Shown here in pieces: positions 1 to 12,414 of a stretch of DNA of 64,000 nt; the first letter of the stretch is position 1; every line of letters starts with the position of its first letter. Under the pieces are notes generated by a model. It was given only the letters and a program-made list of their open reading frames with translations, did not search any database and was not told the origin of the DNA. The stretch comes from Unio delphinus (Eukaryota; Mollusca; Bivalvia; Unionida; Unionidae): positions 713,001 to 777,000 of the forward strand of contig JAQISU010000097.1 of assembly GCA_029339505.1 (NCBI GenBank), read 5' to 3'. The position numbers and the translations under genes were made by a program.

Positions 1-197
1 TATAAAAAATAACAACGTATCTTGAAACCTTGAAAACTGCTGCTCATGCTGCTGATGAGAATTCCTTAGCTCATAATGTTTCTTTTGTAAGCCAGTCTTT
101 AACTCAGCTGTCTTCTAGTAAAAAACGTATTTCAGCCTAATATGAGCCCTTCTTAATTCATTCTAGCACAACTTTTAGAAATCATGTTTCTCATAAG

Positions 198-455
198 ATG
201 TATCAGAATACCGTATCTCTTCCTAAGTGTACATATTGCAATAAAAAAGGACACGTTATTTCTGATTGCTACAAACTGAAAAATAAGCAGCAAAATCAAG
301 ACAGACCTGTTCCAAATGCTCTTATTTCTAAGAGGTCAAGGTCAAGTATTATAAGAAATACATTTGTTGGGTCTAATAAACCCATGTCTGATTTTATTAT
401 GGAGAATTATGAACCATTCATGTTGAAGGGTTCTATAACAATCAAGAGTGATTAA
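198..455 (+). pseudogene. gag-like CCHC zinc-knuckle remnant of a retroelement
   Basis: An 85-residue open frame contains one CCHC knuckle, CTYCNKKGHVISDC (C-x2-C-x4-H-x4-C), at about residues 11-24, followed by a basic K/R-rich stretch. That knuckle is typical of retroelement nucleocapsid proteins, which bind the element's RNA during particle assembly. Upstream DNA (1-197) reads as degraded coding sequence with stops, and no protease or reverse transcriptase follows, so this is a truncated fragment at the window edge. The family (Ty3/gypsy, BEL or other) cannot be told from the knuckle alone. A host CCHC protein is possible but less likely, given the decayed surroundings. Confidence 0.45.
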
Positions 456-459
456 GCTA

Positions 460-1830
460 ATCCCATCCCTATTAAAATTTATGAGACAAGAGATACATCA
501 TATAGTTAATTATCTTAATAAAACAATTATCATGACATAAATGAATATCAGGTGTCATAACAATGTCTCCAGCATAATTGACAAAGTTTCAAATAATTAA
601 CGAAAATAAGGATAACTCTTAAAATGCTGATCAGACAGACTCCATTTTGAACAAGACAATGTTTAGTTGTGATACAAAATTGTATCACCTTTCATGAAGA
701 TATCTCTAAGGGTTTGGGGGATATAAAGCAGGGTTAGTAGCAAATTTCTTTCTTTCAGAAATTTCAAGGGTATTTCAAGAATTTTCAGGGTTGAAAATCA
801 TGGTTTTCAAGGTGCATTATTACATTAATTTTAAAGGATACAGAAATGAAAAATAAATAAGTTAATACATACTATACTTCATTGAGAAATATTTCTTGCA
901 AATTTATTGCTTAAAAAGACAGTCAAGAATATGATTACTGATTTCATTCCAATTATACTACACATCCCACATCTGTAAAGTCACTGAATAATGTTTATTT
1001 TAAGTCAACACTACACTATTTACAAAGTCCACAATATTTTATAGTGATTTTTTTAATTCTTGTAGCTTAGTTATAAACATGGTTTTCAAGCCGTTACGTG
1101 AGATGGGTCTATCTAAACACCCAAAGACTCTCCAAGAACACCTTAAACTTTACATAATAAACACTTTAAATTTCAACAAGAGCACACAAAAAAAAAACAA
1201 CAGAAACAAAACTGTGAATATTTAGCAATATTTTGTGTAACAGGAAAATTAGTAAGGTCAGGAGTTGCCAAGGGAAATAACTCCCATTTTGAGGAAGGGT
1301 GGTCCGGTACAGTAACGTGAATATTAATCAACATTTATATATAATTAGCAATACCACAAAAAAGTCGTTAAATAAGTTAAACAAAATCATAATGGCAAAT
1401 TTATTGTATATAAAATTATTTGTTTATCTCATTAACAATTTAACTATTCCTCCATTTTGACAATTATTAACATGGAGCAAGTATGGTACATTGCCATTTA
1501 ATAAGGAAATTGAGAAATATATATATATATATATATATATATATCTGATGCATAGAGTTTGTTTCCGTAGATTATCAGAAATAGGGCCATCTACCAATAC
1601 TATAAATCATTGATAGTAACAATGTCCGTATGTGTTTTCTTTTCTTTTTTCCACTTCTATGTACGTTTTTGCGAGATTTGGTGCTAAGTTAAGGAAACAA
1701 AGGTTTATAAATGGACAGCACAAACCCCAACCACAAATGGATTTTTGGGAGGAGATGGGGGTATACAAATATTGTCTTTATTCTTCATGGTAGTAAAATG
1801 CTCTGAACAACGTAATGTAACTTACATTAA
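460..1830. other. No gene seen; AT-rich intergenic DNA
   Basis: No credible coding exon is visible on either strand. The stretch holds an (AT)n run at 1517-1545 and a sequence near 1270 (AAGGGAAATAACTCCC) resembling a short palindrome common in molluscan repeats. Confidence 0.6.
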
Positions 1831-1989
1831 AGTTTAATCAAATTTGATGTAAGCTCACTTTGCAAGTTTGATCAAATTTGATACAAGTTCACTTTGCAAG
1901 TTTGATCAAATTTGATGTAAGCTCACTATGTAAGTTTAATCAAAATTTGAATGAAAGCTCTCTTTGTAAGTTTGATCAAATTGGATGAG
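1831..1989. repeat. 34-bp tandem repeat, about 4.5 copies
   Basis: Diverged copies of a unit built around TTTGATCAAATTTGATGTAA and AGCTCACTTTGCAAG repeat every 34 bp. The core TTTGATCAAA is itself palindromic. Confidence 0.75.
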
Positions 1990-2258
1990 AAACTTGGCTT
2001 CCAGTATCCTAAAAAAGTCAGCCAAACAGATGCAAGATTGCCTCAGTCATGTGCATGGATTGTACTCATAACAGAAATCATCCAAGATTCTCAGGATATA
2101 AACTGTTCCAAGTCTGATCAAAATCAAACATGAAATGTGGTCTCTATGTTAGCAAGCACAGCAATATGATGCAAGATAAACTCATTAATTACTCATGAAT
2201 CTCACTCCTGATAAGAATATGATACAAGAATATATTACAGAAATATGGCCTCTAGAGA

Positions 2259-2387
2259 AACAAGCTCAGTCCATGTGATGCAAGATCACCTTATTATGAT
2301 ACATAGAGTTTGCCTGTATTTAAAACAAGCTCAGCCCATGTGATGCAAGATCACCTTATTATGATACATGGTTTGCATGTATTTAAA
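2259..2387. repeat. Two-copy tandem duplication, about 65 bp
   Basis: A segment containing AAGCTCAG, CCATGTGATGCAAGATCACC and TTATTATGATACAT occurs twice in a row with few differences. It is a local duplication with no coding role visible. Confidence 0.75.
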
Positions 2388-2399
2388 CTTGCCCAAGAT

Positions 2400-3490
2400 G
2401 CATATTCAATTCTGTCAACAGCATCCACTGATCAGAAAAAAAACAACAGAATTGGTCTTTGTATACAGGTGACCTCTGTATGCAGGTTCACCTTTAAAGC
2501 TTGGTTTTCTAACAAATATCATGTACTGAATACTACTACTACTACTATAACTACTATTATTATATGCATTAAAGTGAAACATGTCTTGAAAGACCACTGC
2601 AATGTGAGACCACCTGTGTTGAGACCATATTCTCAATGCACAAATTTAATGATTATATACCATTGCGACCTGTTATGAGAGATCACAATTTTATGGCAGA
2701 AAGGGTGGTCTTTCAAGACAGGTTCTACTATTATTAAGAGTATTGTTATTATTATTACTTTTACAATCATTATTACATTATCAACAGATATTATAATGTG
2801 CACTTTTTAACAAAATGTTTTCTATCCCAAACTGATGTTTCACACATGGTTAGTTTATCTTACCTACATTAATCCATCTTATAAACAAAATCATTAATGA
2901 CTCTTAAAACAAAACCTGATCTCTGTTCATTGTCTGCATGATGACTAAGTACTGATTTTACTGGCAGCTTGCAATTATGAAATAAAGAATGTGCCTTTTT
3001 TTCTTGACCAGTATAATTAGGCTTGGAAACAACTGTTCCCTTCAAAAAATATTTTGATAAACCAACAGCTCAACTTGCTGGGATCAGTTAGTTTTTGTGA
3101 AAGGTCAGTGATCAATAAAAAATAAAAATATGACATATATGGTTATTGTTTACAACACATTAACATAAATTTTACCTACCTTCACAGACAAGTCTATATT
3201 TCATGAATAACCCCTGACATTAATGAAAATGGATGTAGATCTTCAATCTCTCCTCAAAGATAAATATCCTGCATGTACATAAATATATCAAATCACATCT
3301 GGCACAAAAAGGGCTGGACATTGTTGCCATGACAATGTGACTAATTTCCCCACCACAAAGCAAAAACAAATGGCTGCCTCACTAACTAATTTTACAAAAT
3401 GAATCCCCGTGTTACATTGACAATGTGGGTGATGGGAGTATAGCGAGTACAAATTACATCTGTGTATGATATTAAAACAAACGACATAGT
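2400..3490. other. No gene seen
   Basis: Short open frames here are low-complexity, for example an ACT-rich run near 2535. None has a recognisable domain or a convincing pair of splice sites. Confidence 0.5.
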
Positions 3491-3499
3491 CATACCATA

Positions 3500-4388
3500 A
3501 GCTCACATGGCCATGGCAATATAACTCGACATAAGCTCATCTTGCAGTGTGAGTCAATTAACATAAAAACACATGGCCTTATGACAGTATGAGTCAAAAT
3601 AAACTCACATGGCCTTATCAAAGCATGAGTAAAAAAAAACTCACATGCCCTGATGACAGAGTCAAAATAAGCTTACATGGCTTTATTACAGTGAGTCAAC
3701 TCACATGGCCTTATGACTGTGAGTCAATGTAAGTTCACATGGCCTTATGACAGTGCGAGTCAAAATAAACTCACATTGCCTTATGACAGTGCAAGTCAAA
3801 ATAAACTCACATGGCCTGATGACAGTCAAAATAAGCTCACATGGCTTTATTAGTGAGTCAACTCACATGGCCTTATGACAGTGTGAGTCAATGTAAGTTC
3901 ACATGGCCTATGACAGCGTGAGTCAATGTAAGTTCACATGGTCTTATGACTGAGTCAATAAACTCACATAGCCTTATGACGGTGTAAGTCAAAATAAACT
4001 CACATAGCCTTATGACAGTGCAAGTCAAAATAAACTCACATGGCCTGATGACAGAGTCAAAATAAGTGCACATGGCTTTATTAGTGAGTCAACTCACATG
4101 GCCTTATGACAGTGTGAGTCAATGTAAGTTCACATGGCCTATGACAGCATGAATCAATGTAAGTTCACATGGTCTTATGACTGAGTCAATAAACTCACAT
4201 AGCCTTATGACAGTGTGAGTCAAAATAAACTCACATGGGCTTATGACAGTGAGTCAAAATAAACTCACATGGGCTTATGACAGTGTGAGTCAAATTAAAC
4301 TCATGGCCTTGTGACAGTGTGACTCGAAATAAACTCACATGGTTTTATGACAGTGTAAGTCAATGAAAGTTCACATGGCCTTATGACA
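3500..4388. repeat. Minisatellite, about 35-40-bp imperfect units
   Basis: More than 20 diverged copies of a unit built on AACTCACATGGCCTTATGAC followed by AGTGTGAGTCAA. Unit length varies through small deletions, and several multi-unit blocks recur (about 3830-3960 versus 4070-4200), showing segmental amplification. Short frames through the array are repeat translation, not genes. Confidence 0.85.
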
Positions 4389-4579
4389 TTTGTTGTTGTT
4401 GTAGGGTTTAACGCCATTTTCAACACAGGATAGGGCCATACATGGAGGCCAGTATTAATGGTGAAGGAAGAACCTGTGAAAACCCCCAGAAAGAACCACC
4501 AATCCACGAGAAGCTACTGGCAAACTTTCTCACATACCCACATTGGCCGAATCTGAGACTTGAACCCAGGCAGACAGAG

Positions 4580-5670
4580 CATAGCTGCCAACCCCCGAGT
4601 GCAAAAATACTGATTACTTGTGACAAAAATACTGATTTTCAGGACCAAATACTGATTTTTAATTTTCAATACATATGTATATATTTACAACATATACAAC
4701 CATCAGTAAAGTTGGACAGTGCACAATTAATTAATGTCAAAGATGCACATTTGTACCTTCTGGAGTTGCGCGTGTTCCATATGGGTGCTCATTCAAAAGG
4801 TGCAAGAGTGCAACACACTCAACACAAGCTATTTTTAGGAGCCCTTTCCATGCCTTATTTTTTTTTAATCATTGATTCCAATGTACCAATTTTCATTTAT
4901 TATCTCAATTCTGTAATTTTCTTATTGAAATGTTTTCATTCAAGCATAAGAATTATCTTTTGCGATTTTAATGTCTGAAAAACTTGTGCAAAATAAATCG
5001 CCAACAACATTAGCAACTGAAAAAGGAAGATTTATTTCTAAAAGAAATAAAAAAATTATAGTTTGATCGATGTACATTAAGGTTCTTTCTGTCATTTATC
5101 TACGTCGCAAGTTCAGGCTGAGTTGTGTGTGATGAAGCAGGAAGCTGATGTTTATTAGCTTTTTCGAGCTCTTGTATTTCACGGGCGCCTCCATACCCAA
5201 TAGCGAAATCATGTTACACAATTACAAAACGTCAGTTTTTCTCCTTTACTATATGGTTTCACAAATCTATACAAGACGGCACAAATATCCTTCCAGTCGT
5301 CTCCTATTTCTTCTGGAGAAAATTCTGAATATTCGGCCTTCGAATTTATCATGATTAGAAGCTGAATATTACGAAGACTAGATACAGCAACAGCGGTAAC
5401 TATTGCGAAATCCAATATGGCGGTTAAAGACAGGCTTGGTAGCCTTGATTTCGAATGAACCAATCGTATTGTAGAACTGTATTTGTATATACACGTGATA
5501 TATTCTGTCAAAATAGAACCGAGAGCGCGTTCTAAACTGGCAATTCCAAAGAAATTTTATTATTATTTTTTAAAATAAAAAACGTATGTTTTTGCGAAAA
5601 AAACGTACACCCGTATTCAGGTCCAAAATACGGAACAAATACGGAAAAAACAGGACAGTTGGCAGCTATG
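4580..5670. mobile_element. 1.09-kb inverted-repeat DNA transposon inserted in a SINE
   Basis: Perfect 13-bp terminal inverted repeats, CATAGCTGCCAAC at 4580-4592 and GTTGGCAGCTATG at 5658-5670, are flanked by a 6-bp target duplication ACAGAG (4574-4579 and 5671-5676). The insertion splits a SINE whose two halves join cleanly across it. Short subterminal motifs of the form AAATAC(T/G)GA repeat near both ends. No transposase is visible, so it is non-autonomous; the superfamily is not assigned. The interior is less AT-rich than the surroundings and carries a gene-start-like segment (see 5209-5425). Confidence 0.8.
5209..5352 (-). CDS. Possible captured first coding exon inside the DNA transposon
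   Basis: A minus-strand frame from the ATG at 5352 encodes 47 residues beginning MINSKAEYSEFSPEEIGDDW, of balanced composition unlike the low-complexity translation around it. About 60 bp upstream lies AATATGGCGG (within 5412-5425), matching the YY1 core-promoter motif often found just 5' of translation starts in animals. A GTAAAG donor at 5249-5248 would end the exon after about 34 residues. I do not recognise the protein. It may be a host promoter plus first exon captured by the transposon, or a chance frame. Confidence 0.3.
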   Translation of the reverse strand: MINSKAEYSEFSPEEIGDDWKDICAVLYRFVKPYSKGEKLTFCNCVT

Positions 5671-6033
5671 ACAGAGGTGAGATGGTCATGATATATAATG
5701 TAGAGCACTTTGCACACACCTCCTTGAATAACTTCATAATAGTCAATAATGGTTTATCTGTCCATAAAATGTATCCAATATGTTTGGTGGAAAGTCAGGT
5801 GTAAGAAAAATGTATAAGCGCTTGTATTATTTTGTCAATAATGCAAATCTACTTCAACAATAGTTCAATATAAACAGAACTTTGTAACAAACCTGTCAGA
5901 GTCTTCTAGGGATGGTAAAGGCTGCACTGAAAAAGTGAAAGAGCAACAGTTTAGGAAAAGACTAGCAATTTTGCAAGCTGTTATTGATCACAAACAGTAA
6001 CTCCATTAGAGAAGCAGTCTGAATCCAAGGGAT

Positions 6034-6328
6034 ATGGGTTTGATAATGCCCAGGCAAGCCACATATGAAAGGTATGAATTTTTAAGTCAAAATTGTAAGT
6101 TTGTGTGTTTGTGTGTGTGTGTGTGTATTATTTGGATTTTAATTTTTTTTCAGTCATATCAATATGATGTATGCAGTGTGGCAGCTTATAGTGATGTCTA
6201 CCTCTTAATGCTGAGCACCAAGTAAGGCAGCTGTTTGTTTTTACAAGTCATTGGTATGACTTGGGCAGGGTTCAAACCCATAACAAGCTGAATCTAAGGC
6301 AGATGCTCTAACCACTAGAACACTTGTA
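6034..6328 (-). mobile_element. Second tRNA-derived SINE family, partial copy
   Basis: From about 6153 to 6328, read on the minus strand, a tRNA-like head (TGGTTAGAGCATCTGCCTTAG, then a B-box-like GGGTTTGAACCCTG) is followed by a body with CTTAGTGCTCAGCATTAAGAGG and a TGATATGACTG end. Two plus-strand copies of the same family lie at about 16,955-17,285 and 22,600-22,870. A short GT microsatellite precedes it at about 6108-6125. Confidence 0.65.
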
Positions 6329-6849
6329 AAATGAAAACTTGGTTTAATCAATAATGTTGTAAGTACAACAGTCAGTAATGATGTGCTATTTGTTTTACAT
6401 TTATTGTAAAATTATTCAGGCACAAAATATTTTGAAAGAAATGAATGACATCAATATATATATAAATAATTCTGTCACTGACATACCAGTCCATCTCATA
6501 ACATAGAAAGCAATTCTAAAATAGGTCTTTAATACCTGTATGAAAGCACTCGGTTGATGAAAAACTGGGTTGGGGTGGGGTATGTGTTTGGCTTGATTTT
6601 AATAATTTAGAGTCAAAGAAATCTGCCATCAGGGATTTTTTTTCTACCCAGTCTGACTACAACCATTTTATCTTTGACCTCTAATTCAGATACATTAACA
6701 GCTTTCTTATGTCAAATGCACCCAATGCCGCAAGTTTAATTTTATGACTAAAGCAAAATTCCTTGGACATTATTAATGGCAATTCAACTCATTCAACAAA
6801 ACAGAAAATAGTAAATACAAAATTAGATAAGAGTGTGGTAAATATAATG

Positions 6850-8290
6850 GCTTCAATAACAATAATAACCTTTATCGCACTGCAGAGAAATGCTTTCTAT
6901 ACAGTACACTCTTAGGTTAAGAACAAACCCTCTTAACCCTGCTTTTTCGGATGTTTTTCAACCAAAATACAAAACTTTATATGAAAACAAACCAAATGCC
7001 ATACCTTCATTTGGCATCAGAATATCATCCAGCTTTGACAGCATCAAAATTAATCTCCCTACAGTTCAGAACACCTTTGTCTCGGAAACACCACCTTGGC
7101 TCCTTAAGCAACCCAGTGATTTTTACGTTGCACGATGGGAAAAAATCTGGGACAAATCCTGCCATTTTCCAGAACTCTTATCATGAACTCCTCAACGATT
7201 TTAAAAACTACACAAATTTTTTTTACTGATGGATCAAAAGTTGATGACAAGACTGCTGCAGCCTTCGTTAGTGGCAAGCACATAACCAAAGTGTGCTTGC
7301 CAAACGATGTGTCCATATTTTCAGCGGAAATCAGAGCAATAGACCTTGCTCTGAAATTTACTGAACAAAAACGCATTTTAAATAGCATTATTTTCTGTGA
7401 CTCGCTGTCAGTACTTCAGTCACTACACCATAGAAAACTGGATAATCCATTACTAGTGAATATTCTCATCAAAAACTCAGAGCTTAGTACCTCCTACAAT
7501 ATAGTATACTGTTGGCTACCTAGCCATATTGGTATTAGAGGTAATGAAGAAGCAGACCGGGCTGCTAAGATGACTCTATCCCAAGAACCATCGGATTTTA
7601 AATTACCGTTTACTGATTTTAAACCTTGTATCAAAAAGTACCTACGTCAGAAGTGGCAGACGTCATGGGATGATGCAGTCAATAACAAACTTCATGCCAT
7701 CAAACCAACCCTGGGAGAATGGACTCCTTCCTACAGAACTATCCGTAGGGAGGAGGCTGTCATTGCAAGAATCAGAATTGGTCATGCATACATTACCCAC
7801 TCCCACATACTAAAAGGTGGGGGTCCACCAGAGTGCGTTTCTTGCAATGAGCCATTCACTGTTAAACACTTTATGACCGAGTGTTCCGACCTGCAACCTA
7901 CGCTTGCTAAATATTATAATGTACATGACATGAAGGAACTTTTTGATACAATACAAATCACTTGTATTTTAGATTTCCTAAAGGAAGTAAATCTCTATTT
8001 TAAACTATAACTTATATGCCATCACCTAGAATATTTTTATCTAATGCAAATATCACCTCTTATTTACAACATCTTATCATCAACATACACCACTTACATC
8101 TCCCGTTGATTGGGAAACTTCATATTTTCCTGTTAACAACATCTTACCATTTTATATTTAACTATTATGTTTTTTATATCGCTGGTCGATGTTAAACGTT
8201 TCTTATTTTTAAGCATCTTACCTATTGTATGGCGCTAAATAGCCTAAAAGTGCTGATGCACCGTTAAAATTCAAGCAAACAATCAATAAC
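6850..8290 (+). mobile_element. 5'-truncated non-LTR retrotransposon (LINE) with RNase H
   Basis: Only the 3' portion of the element remains: a short region downstream of the reverse transcriptase, the RNase H domain, a C-terminal cysteine-bearing tail and a 3' UTR ending near GCACCGTTAAA with a CAA-rich tail at about 8270-8290. The order and RNase H type fit the Jockey/I group of LINEs. The missing 5' part is typical of incomplete reverse transcription during insertion. Confidence 0.75.
6890..8010 (+). pseudogene. LINE polyprotein C-terminus: RNase H domain and zinc-like tail
   Basis: Two frames overlap near 7135-7186, implying one frameshift: an upstream frame (6890-7186) and a 291-residue frame (to 8010). 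The longer frame contains the ribonuclease H signature: FFTDGSK (first Asp), SAEIRAIDLAL (Glu), FCDSLS (Asp) and WLPSHIGIRGNEEADRAAK (His/Asp). RNase H removes RNA from the RNA-DNA hybrid during LINE reverse transcription. Downstream, ECVSCNEPFTVKHFMTEC is the usual cysteine/histidine motif closing Jockey/I-type polyproteins. The endonuclease and polymerase are absent, so it is not functional. Confidence 0.8.
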
Positions 8291-10352
8291 AATAGCTGCT
8301 AAAATATTATGTATAGAAAACCATATATGTACCAAGATTCAATGATACTGATAATACCGTACCATGCAACTTGGCACTGCTAAGGAATTATGTAAGATTA
8401 AAGTGTGGATGGCACTGGCTTAAAAAACAAATTAGGAAACAAATCACCTATCTTAATATTTTGCCTGCCAATTTTCAGAAAATGTAGCCATTTTCACAAT
8501 ACAGTACTACCTGTTTATCTCAATATCCTATGGACCAAGGGTAATATTGTTGACATAAGTAGATTTTTAGATAAATGGGGAGGGTTGAAAATAAATTGAA
8601 ATTTCGCATAAAAGTGACATTTTTTAAGAGATGACTTGTTGTCAGTGACTAGGAGTTATGCAGAGAAACAAATGGATATTTTTATTAAATGAAGACAAAT
8701 GGTTTGAAATACACTTGTATACTGACAATTTACATTTTTTGTAGTACACTCCACCATGTGTTTAATATACATGTATATGCAAATGAAAAATCCTTGTATT
8801 TGAGTATTCGATCATGTGAGACACTTCAAATCCCATTAGAAAACACAACTAAAACGTATATTTACGGTGGTCCTCATTTGACTGATATCCCATTGTTAAT
8901 AAACAAGTTTCCTGAAACAATTAACTCTATTTATTATCCTAATCCTAAGAGCATCTGTGTACTTAAATTGGCCTAGATTCTAATCAGCCAGAGACAACTA
9001 CAATGATCCAGAGGGTACCAAGACAATTTGGATATTTAATGGGAAATTAAATAAATGAACCTGACAGCCAGAAATTGAATGTCTAAAAAATCTCGAAACA
9101 TTTTTCTTGCAAACAGGAAACAATAAAAATATTCCAATCACTATAAAAAATGCAACAATACTTTTATTTAAGTTTGTAGCCTTTCTTTGATCAAAGGACA
9201 TTGATGAAGGTTCATGTGTTATTGAAAATACTGATAAAGGTGCTCTTTTGTAGGACCAGACAAATGCCCGTTTATTGTCGCTGTGGCAAAATCAAACAAC
9301 TGTAAAACATTGATGGAGACCGATTTTTTTTCTCCATTTGCTTAGTACATATACAGAATGATCAATGCTTCAAAGGTAATGTTTTCTTTTCTTTGATGTT
9401 TCAGCAAAACTATTTTTTTTAAAAAAAGGAAAAATAATGTAGTAGATTAGTAGTCATTCCTGATTGGTCAACTGTAGCTAGTCAGGTAGCATTACTATTT
9501 GTGTTTTATTACAGCACAGTGTACTAAGGCCAGACATCAGCATAAGTGGATTATGATATAACAATGCCATGTTAGGATGGTTTATCAATATGAACAAAGG
9601 ATTTCTTTTATGTAACAACAGATTCCTGTGCAATCTTATATCCTAATTTGTGTCTGCCTTGCATGGTTTGTTTGAATTTCTCAACTCCATACCCCAGAAC
9701 CGTATGTGCAATTTTTAATATCATCACCAAAGAGATCAGCAGATGGTAAATTTTGTCACTGATCACAAAACCCCACAATTTGCGACATTGGTGAAGCCCA
9801 GCAAGATCCTTGTTTAAGTCTTATTCTACAACTGTTTCGATTAACGCATGTACTAAATGGGGAATATCAAATGATAAGAGTTTCAAATGGTGTAAATTTG
9901 CTGTTGCAATAGATACCTAAATCTGCAAAAGGAACCAATTCAAAATAATCTATTACCCTGTAGTGTTGTTCTGATTATCGATTATAATCGATCATCAGTT
10001 GGTTGAGCAAACCAATAAAATAATCGATTGTGAACTCCATAATCAATTGTGTGTAAAGGGAGACTACTTTTTAGGTGTATGCAAAGCACAAAGGTTAGTA
10101 AAACTCCCAGTCACTACAGTTGACCTGAAATGTATTAATTCCTGATTATCAATTATGAATTTCTGACCAATTCCCATCACTATCACCCAAGGTACCCAAG
10201 AGCATCTATACAGTAGTAATCAATGCAGATGATTGCTGTATAAATGACATAGGCCACTTATGAAAGTGTGTAAATAAAAATGATATATTATTGATGCCCT
10301 TCAGGTAGGTACATTATACTTTTGAAGTAATGTTGTAAAAACAATAATTTAC
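8291..10352. other. No gene seen; probable intron of the minus-strand RETREG-like gene
   Basis: This stretch lies 3' of RETREG-like exon 2. I could not find a third exon with convincing splice sites. Frames at 8689-8976 and 8998-9201 have no recognisable domain. Inverted ATCGATT/AATCGAT runs occur around 9975-10,050. Confidence 0.4.
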
Positions 10353-10459
10353 CTTGTAAATGTGGCCCAGTTTTCCTCTTCCAAGTGTATGCAACAAATA
10401 ACACTAACAGCATCATACTTGACAGGCAGTAAAATCTACAGGCGCTCGTTGCAGCCAAC
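10353..10459 (-). CDS. RETREG/FAM134-like protein, exon 2
   Basis: On the minus strand a TTTTAG acceptor (10,461-10,460) and a GTAAAT donor (10,352-10,351) bound a 107-nt exon. Its first base completes the Trp codon split at the end of exon 1, and the frame then reads LAATSACRFYCLSSMMLLV through LFVAYTWKRKTG. The hydrophobic hairpin segment continues directly from exon 1 ('LFW' then 'LAATS'), matching the position of the first reticulon-homology hairpin in RETREG/FAM134 proteins. These sit in the ER membrane, curve it, and recruit autophagy proteins. The exon ends in phase 1. Later exons were not found in the window. Confidence 0.6.
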
Positions 10460-11860
10460 CTAAAATTACACATTACAGAAATTTTATAAAATAATCTCCA
10501 ACATAGTTCATGAAGAAGAGTAATAGGTTAATTCCATCATTTATGATATAATTTGAAATTAAAACAAAAAATTCACAGTTGATAAAAACTGAGGATTCTG
10601 TATTATTTTACAATATTTTGCATAAGGGTCGATGTCCAATTTTACCCACCCACCCCTATGTCCTACATGTAAGACCTCGATGCTTATCATTTTATTTTGA
10701 GTTTCAAGGTCTTACAGCTTAACTAAGGACCCCATGTACCGGTAGCATGTTTTGATGCCAACTAACATCGTTACAAAAGTCAAATTATCAGGGACATGTC
10801 ACACTAAAATAACAAAGCTTTTCAAAAAAGTAAAGTCATAATGTTTTAGTTAGACTTTACTTACTCTGATGTCATGTCACTATTAAATTAAAATTCTCAC
10901 ACAAGAAATGGACATGTTTTCAAGTTTCATTTCAGTTAGCTGGAATGCAGAAATATTATTCATTCTCAAAACAAATACAAATATTTTTATGCCTGTACAT
11001 AAGCAACATTTTGTTTTAGTTCAAGAAAAATATCCCCAACATGAACTTCTGCCTATCTCCACTACCATTGCATTTCAACAAATTCAAATGTATGCCAAAG
11101 GAACATGAAAATGTTTCCATTTGCTACCATCAGATTTTAATTCCACCAGGATAACAACAGCACAGTAATTAGTAAGTATATTAATTACATATCAATTTGT
11201 AGTGTCAAGATATTCCCGATTCGATGTGAACTGATGACAATGTTATTTGGATAAGACAGCACTAAAATAAAAAATAACATGCAATGTCTTTCATTGTATG
11301 ACTACCCCCCCCACCATAGCAAAACACCTAGCAAATAAAAAGGCTTAAATTTTAAAAGTCCCTAAGATTAATATATGCAAATAATAACATATTTCCAACA
11401 AGACGAGACTGATTATAAGTTAGATTGTATTTCTAGTAAGTATAATAATTACATCTCAATTTGAGAAGTGTTCTGACACATTGACCGCTTATTTGATGTG
11501 AACTTAAGTCACTCATGTCAAAATGATTATATAAACTGATATAGGGTAACCAATTGATATAATAATATTTTTTTTAAAAAAAAACATGAAGTATAAGCCT
11601 GTTATTTGGATAATAAGACAGCACTAAAACAAAACTAACATATGCAATGTCTTACATTGTATGATTACCCCCACCCCCATAAGCGAAACATATAAAATGT
11701 CAATAAAGCCTAAATTTTACAAGTCCCGAAGATTAATATATGCAACAAATAACATCTTTCTTTGCCAACGAAACGAGACCGATTATAAGTTAGGTTGTAT
11801 TTCTAATTAGATTCTAGTGTGATGTTTTAAGATCTAGCGTAACTGCACTTGTAGTCGTAC
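10460..11860 (-). other. Intron 1 of the RETREG-like gene, with an internal duplication
   Basis: The intron separates exon 1 (donor GTACGA at 11,860-11,859) from exon 2. Between about 11,168 and 11,815 two diverged copies of a segment of about 270-380 bp lie in tandem, sharing GTTATTTGGATAA, GACAGCACTAAAA, AGATTAATATATGCAA and GATTATAAGTTAG(A/G)TTG. No other feature is seen. Confidence 0.55.
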
Positions 11861-12033
11861 CAAAACAAAACGTGAACAATGACAAATAGGACACAACTTC
11901 GTAATGGATATTCCCACACCAAAAGGCTTTGGATTCGCATAATCAGGGGTTCCACTGGATTCAAATGGGTCCTGAATCTTTCTTCAATCAAAGTCAGTGG
12001 GTTATCATTATCTTGGCTTTCAGGAGTATCCAT
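11861..12033 (-). CDS. RETREG/FAM134-like protein, first coding exon
   Basis: The ATG at 12,033 opens a frame beginning [20 protein letters not shown] and reaching [19 protein letters not shown] and HVLFW, where a donor (TTTTG/GTACGA) splits the Trp codon. The motif LLVWE-x-PL-x-S followed by a hydrophobic stretch ending LFW is what I recall at the start of the reticulon-homology domain of RETREG1-3 (FAM134), which form paired membrane hairpins in the ER. Exon 2 at 10,353-10,459 restores the frame exactly. The acidic N-terminus is cytosolic in that family. Recognition is from memory of the family motif; no alignment was run. Confidence 0.6.
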
Positions 12034-12336
12034 TATTTTACTGTGTATCTGACTACTATTAAAACATTCCTAAAAGCTCGAACACCACAATATTTGTTTT
12101 GATAAATTACGTCAGGTACCACATGACTATTGCAATCGGAATGACTCCTGCGTTTTCTGTGAAGAAAGTTTTTCGGACAATCTCGACTATTTCTGCCACA
12201 CAATAAATCAATGCCTCAGACTGGCATTGAAGTTGTAATTTTGTAATTTACGATTTTAGACGATTGATTGAAGTTTTTGACACGTCAGAAAGAAGAAGAA
12301 AGAAAAACACCGCAAAAACTATTCATCAATAAATTA

Positions 12337-12414
<78 letters not shown>

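Larger units (their letters stand above)
4390..5716 (-). mobile_element. tRNA-derived SINE (copy 1), split by a DNA transposon
   Basis: The element reads TAGGGTTTAACGCC at its left end through to 4579, and resumes at 5671 with ACAGAGGTGAGATGG. Six other copies lie in the window. In the other copies the tRNA-like head, with an A-box-like TGGCCGAGTGGTCTA and a B-box-like GGGTTCGAATC on the minus strand, is complete. Here it is interrupted by the element at 4580-5670 and then fades out near 5716. Confidence 0.75.

Noticed and set aside
4442..4978. 178-residue plus-strand frame
   Set aside because: It starts in a SINE and runs into the transposon end; its composition is non-coding.
5893..5926. 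Possible 34-nt minus-strand micro-exon (acceptor CTTTTTCAG, donor GACAG/GTTTGT)
   Set aside because: Splice-like ends are present, but the exon is too short to test and I could not link it to the RETREG-like gene.
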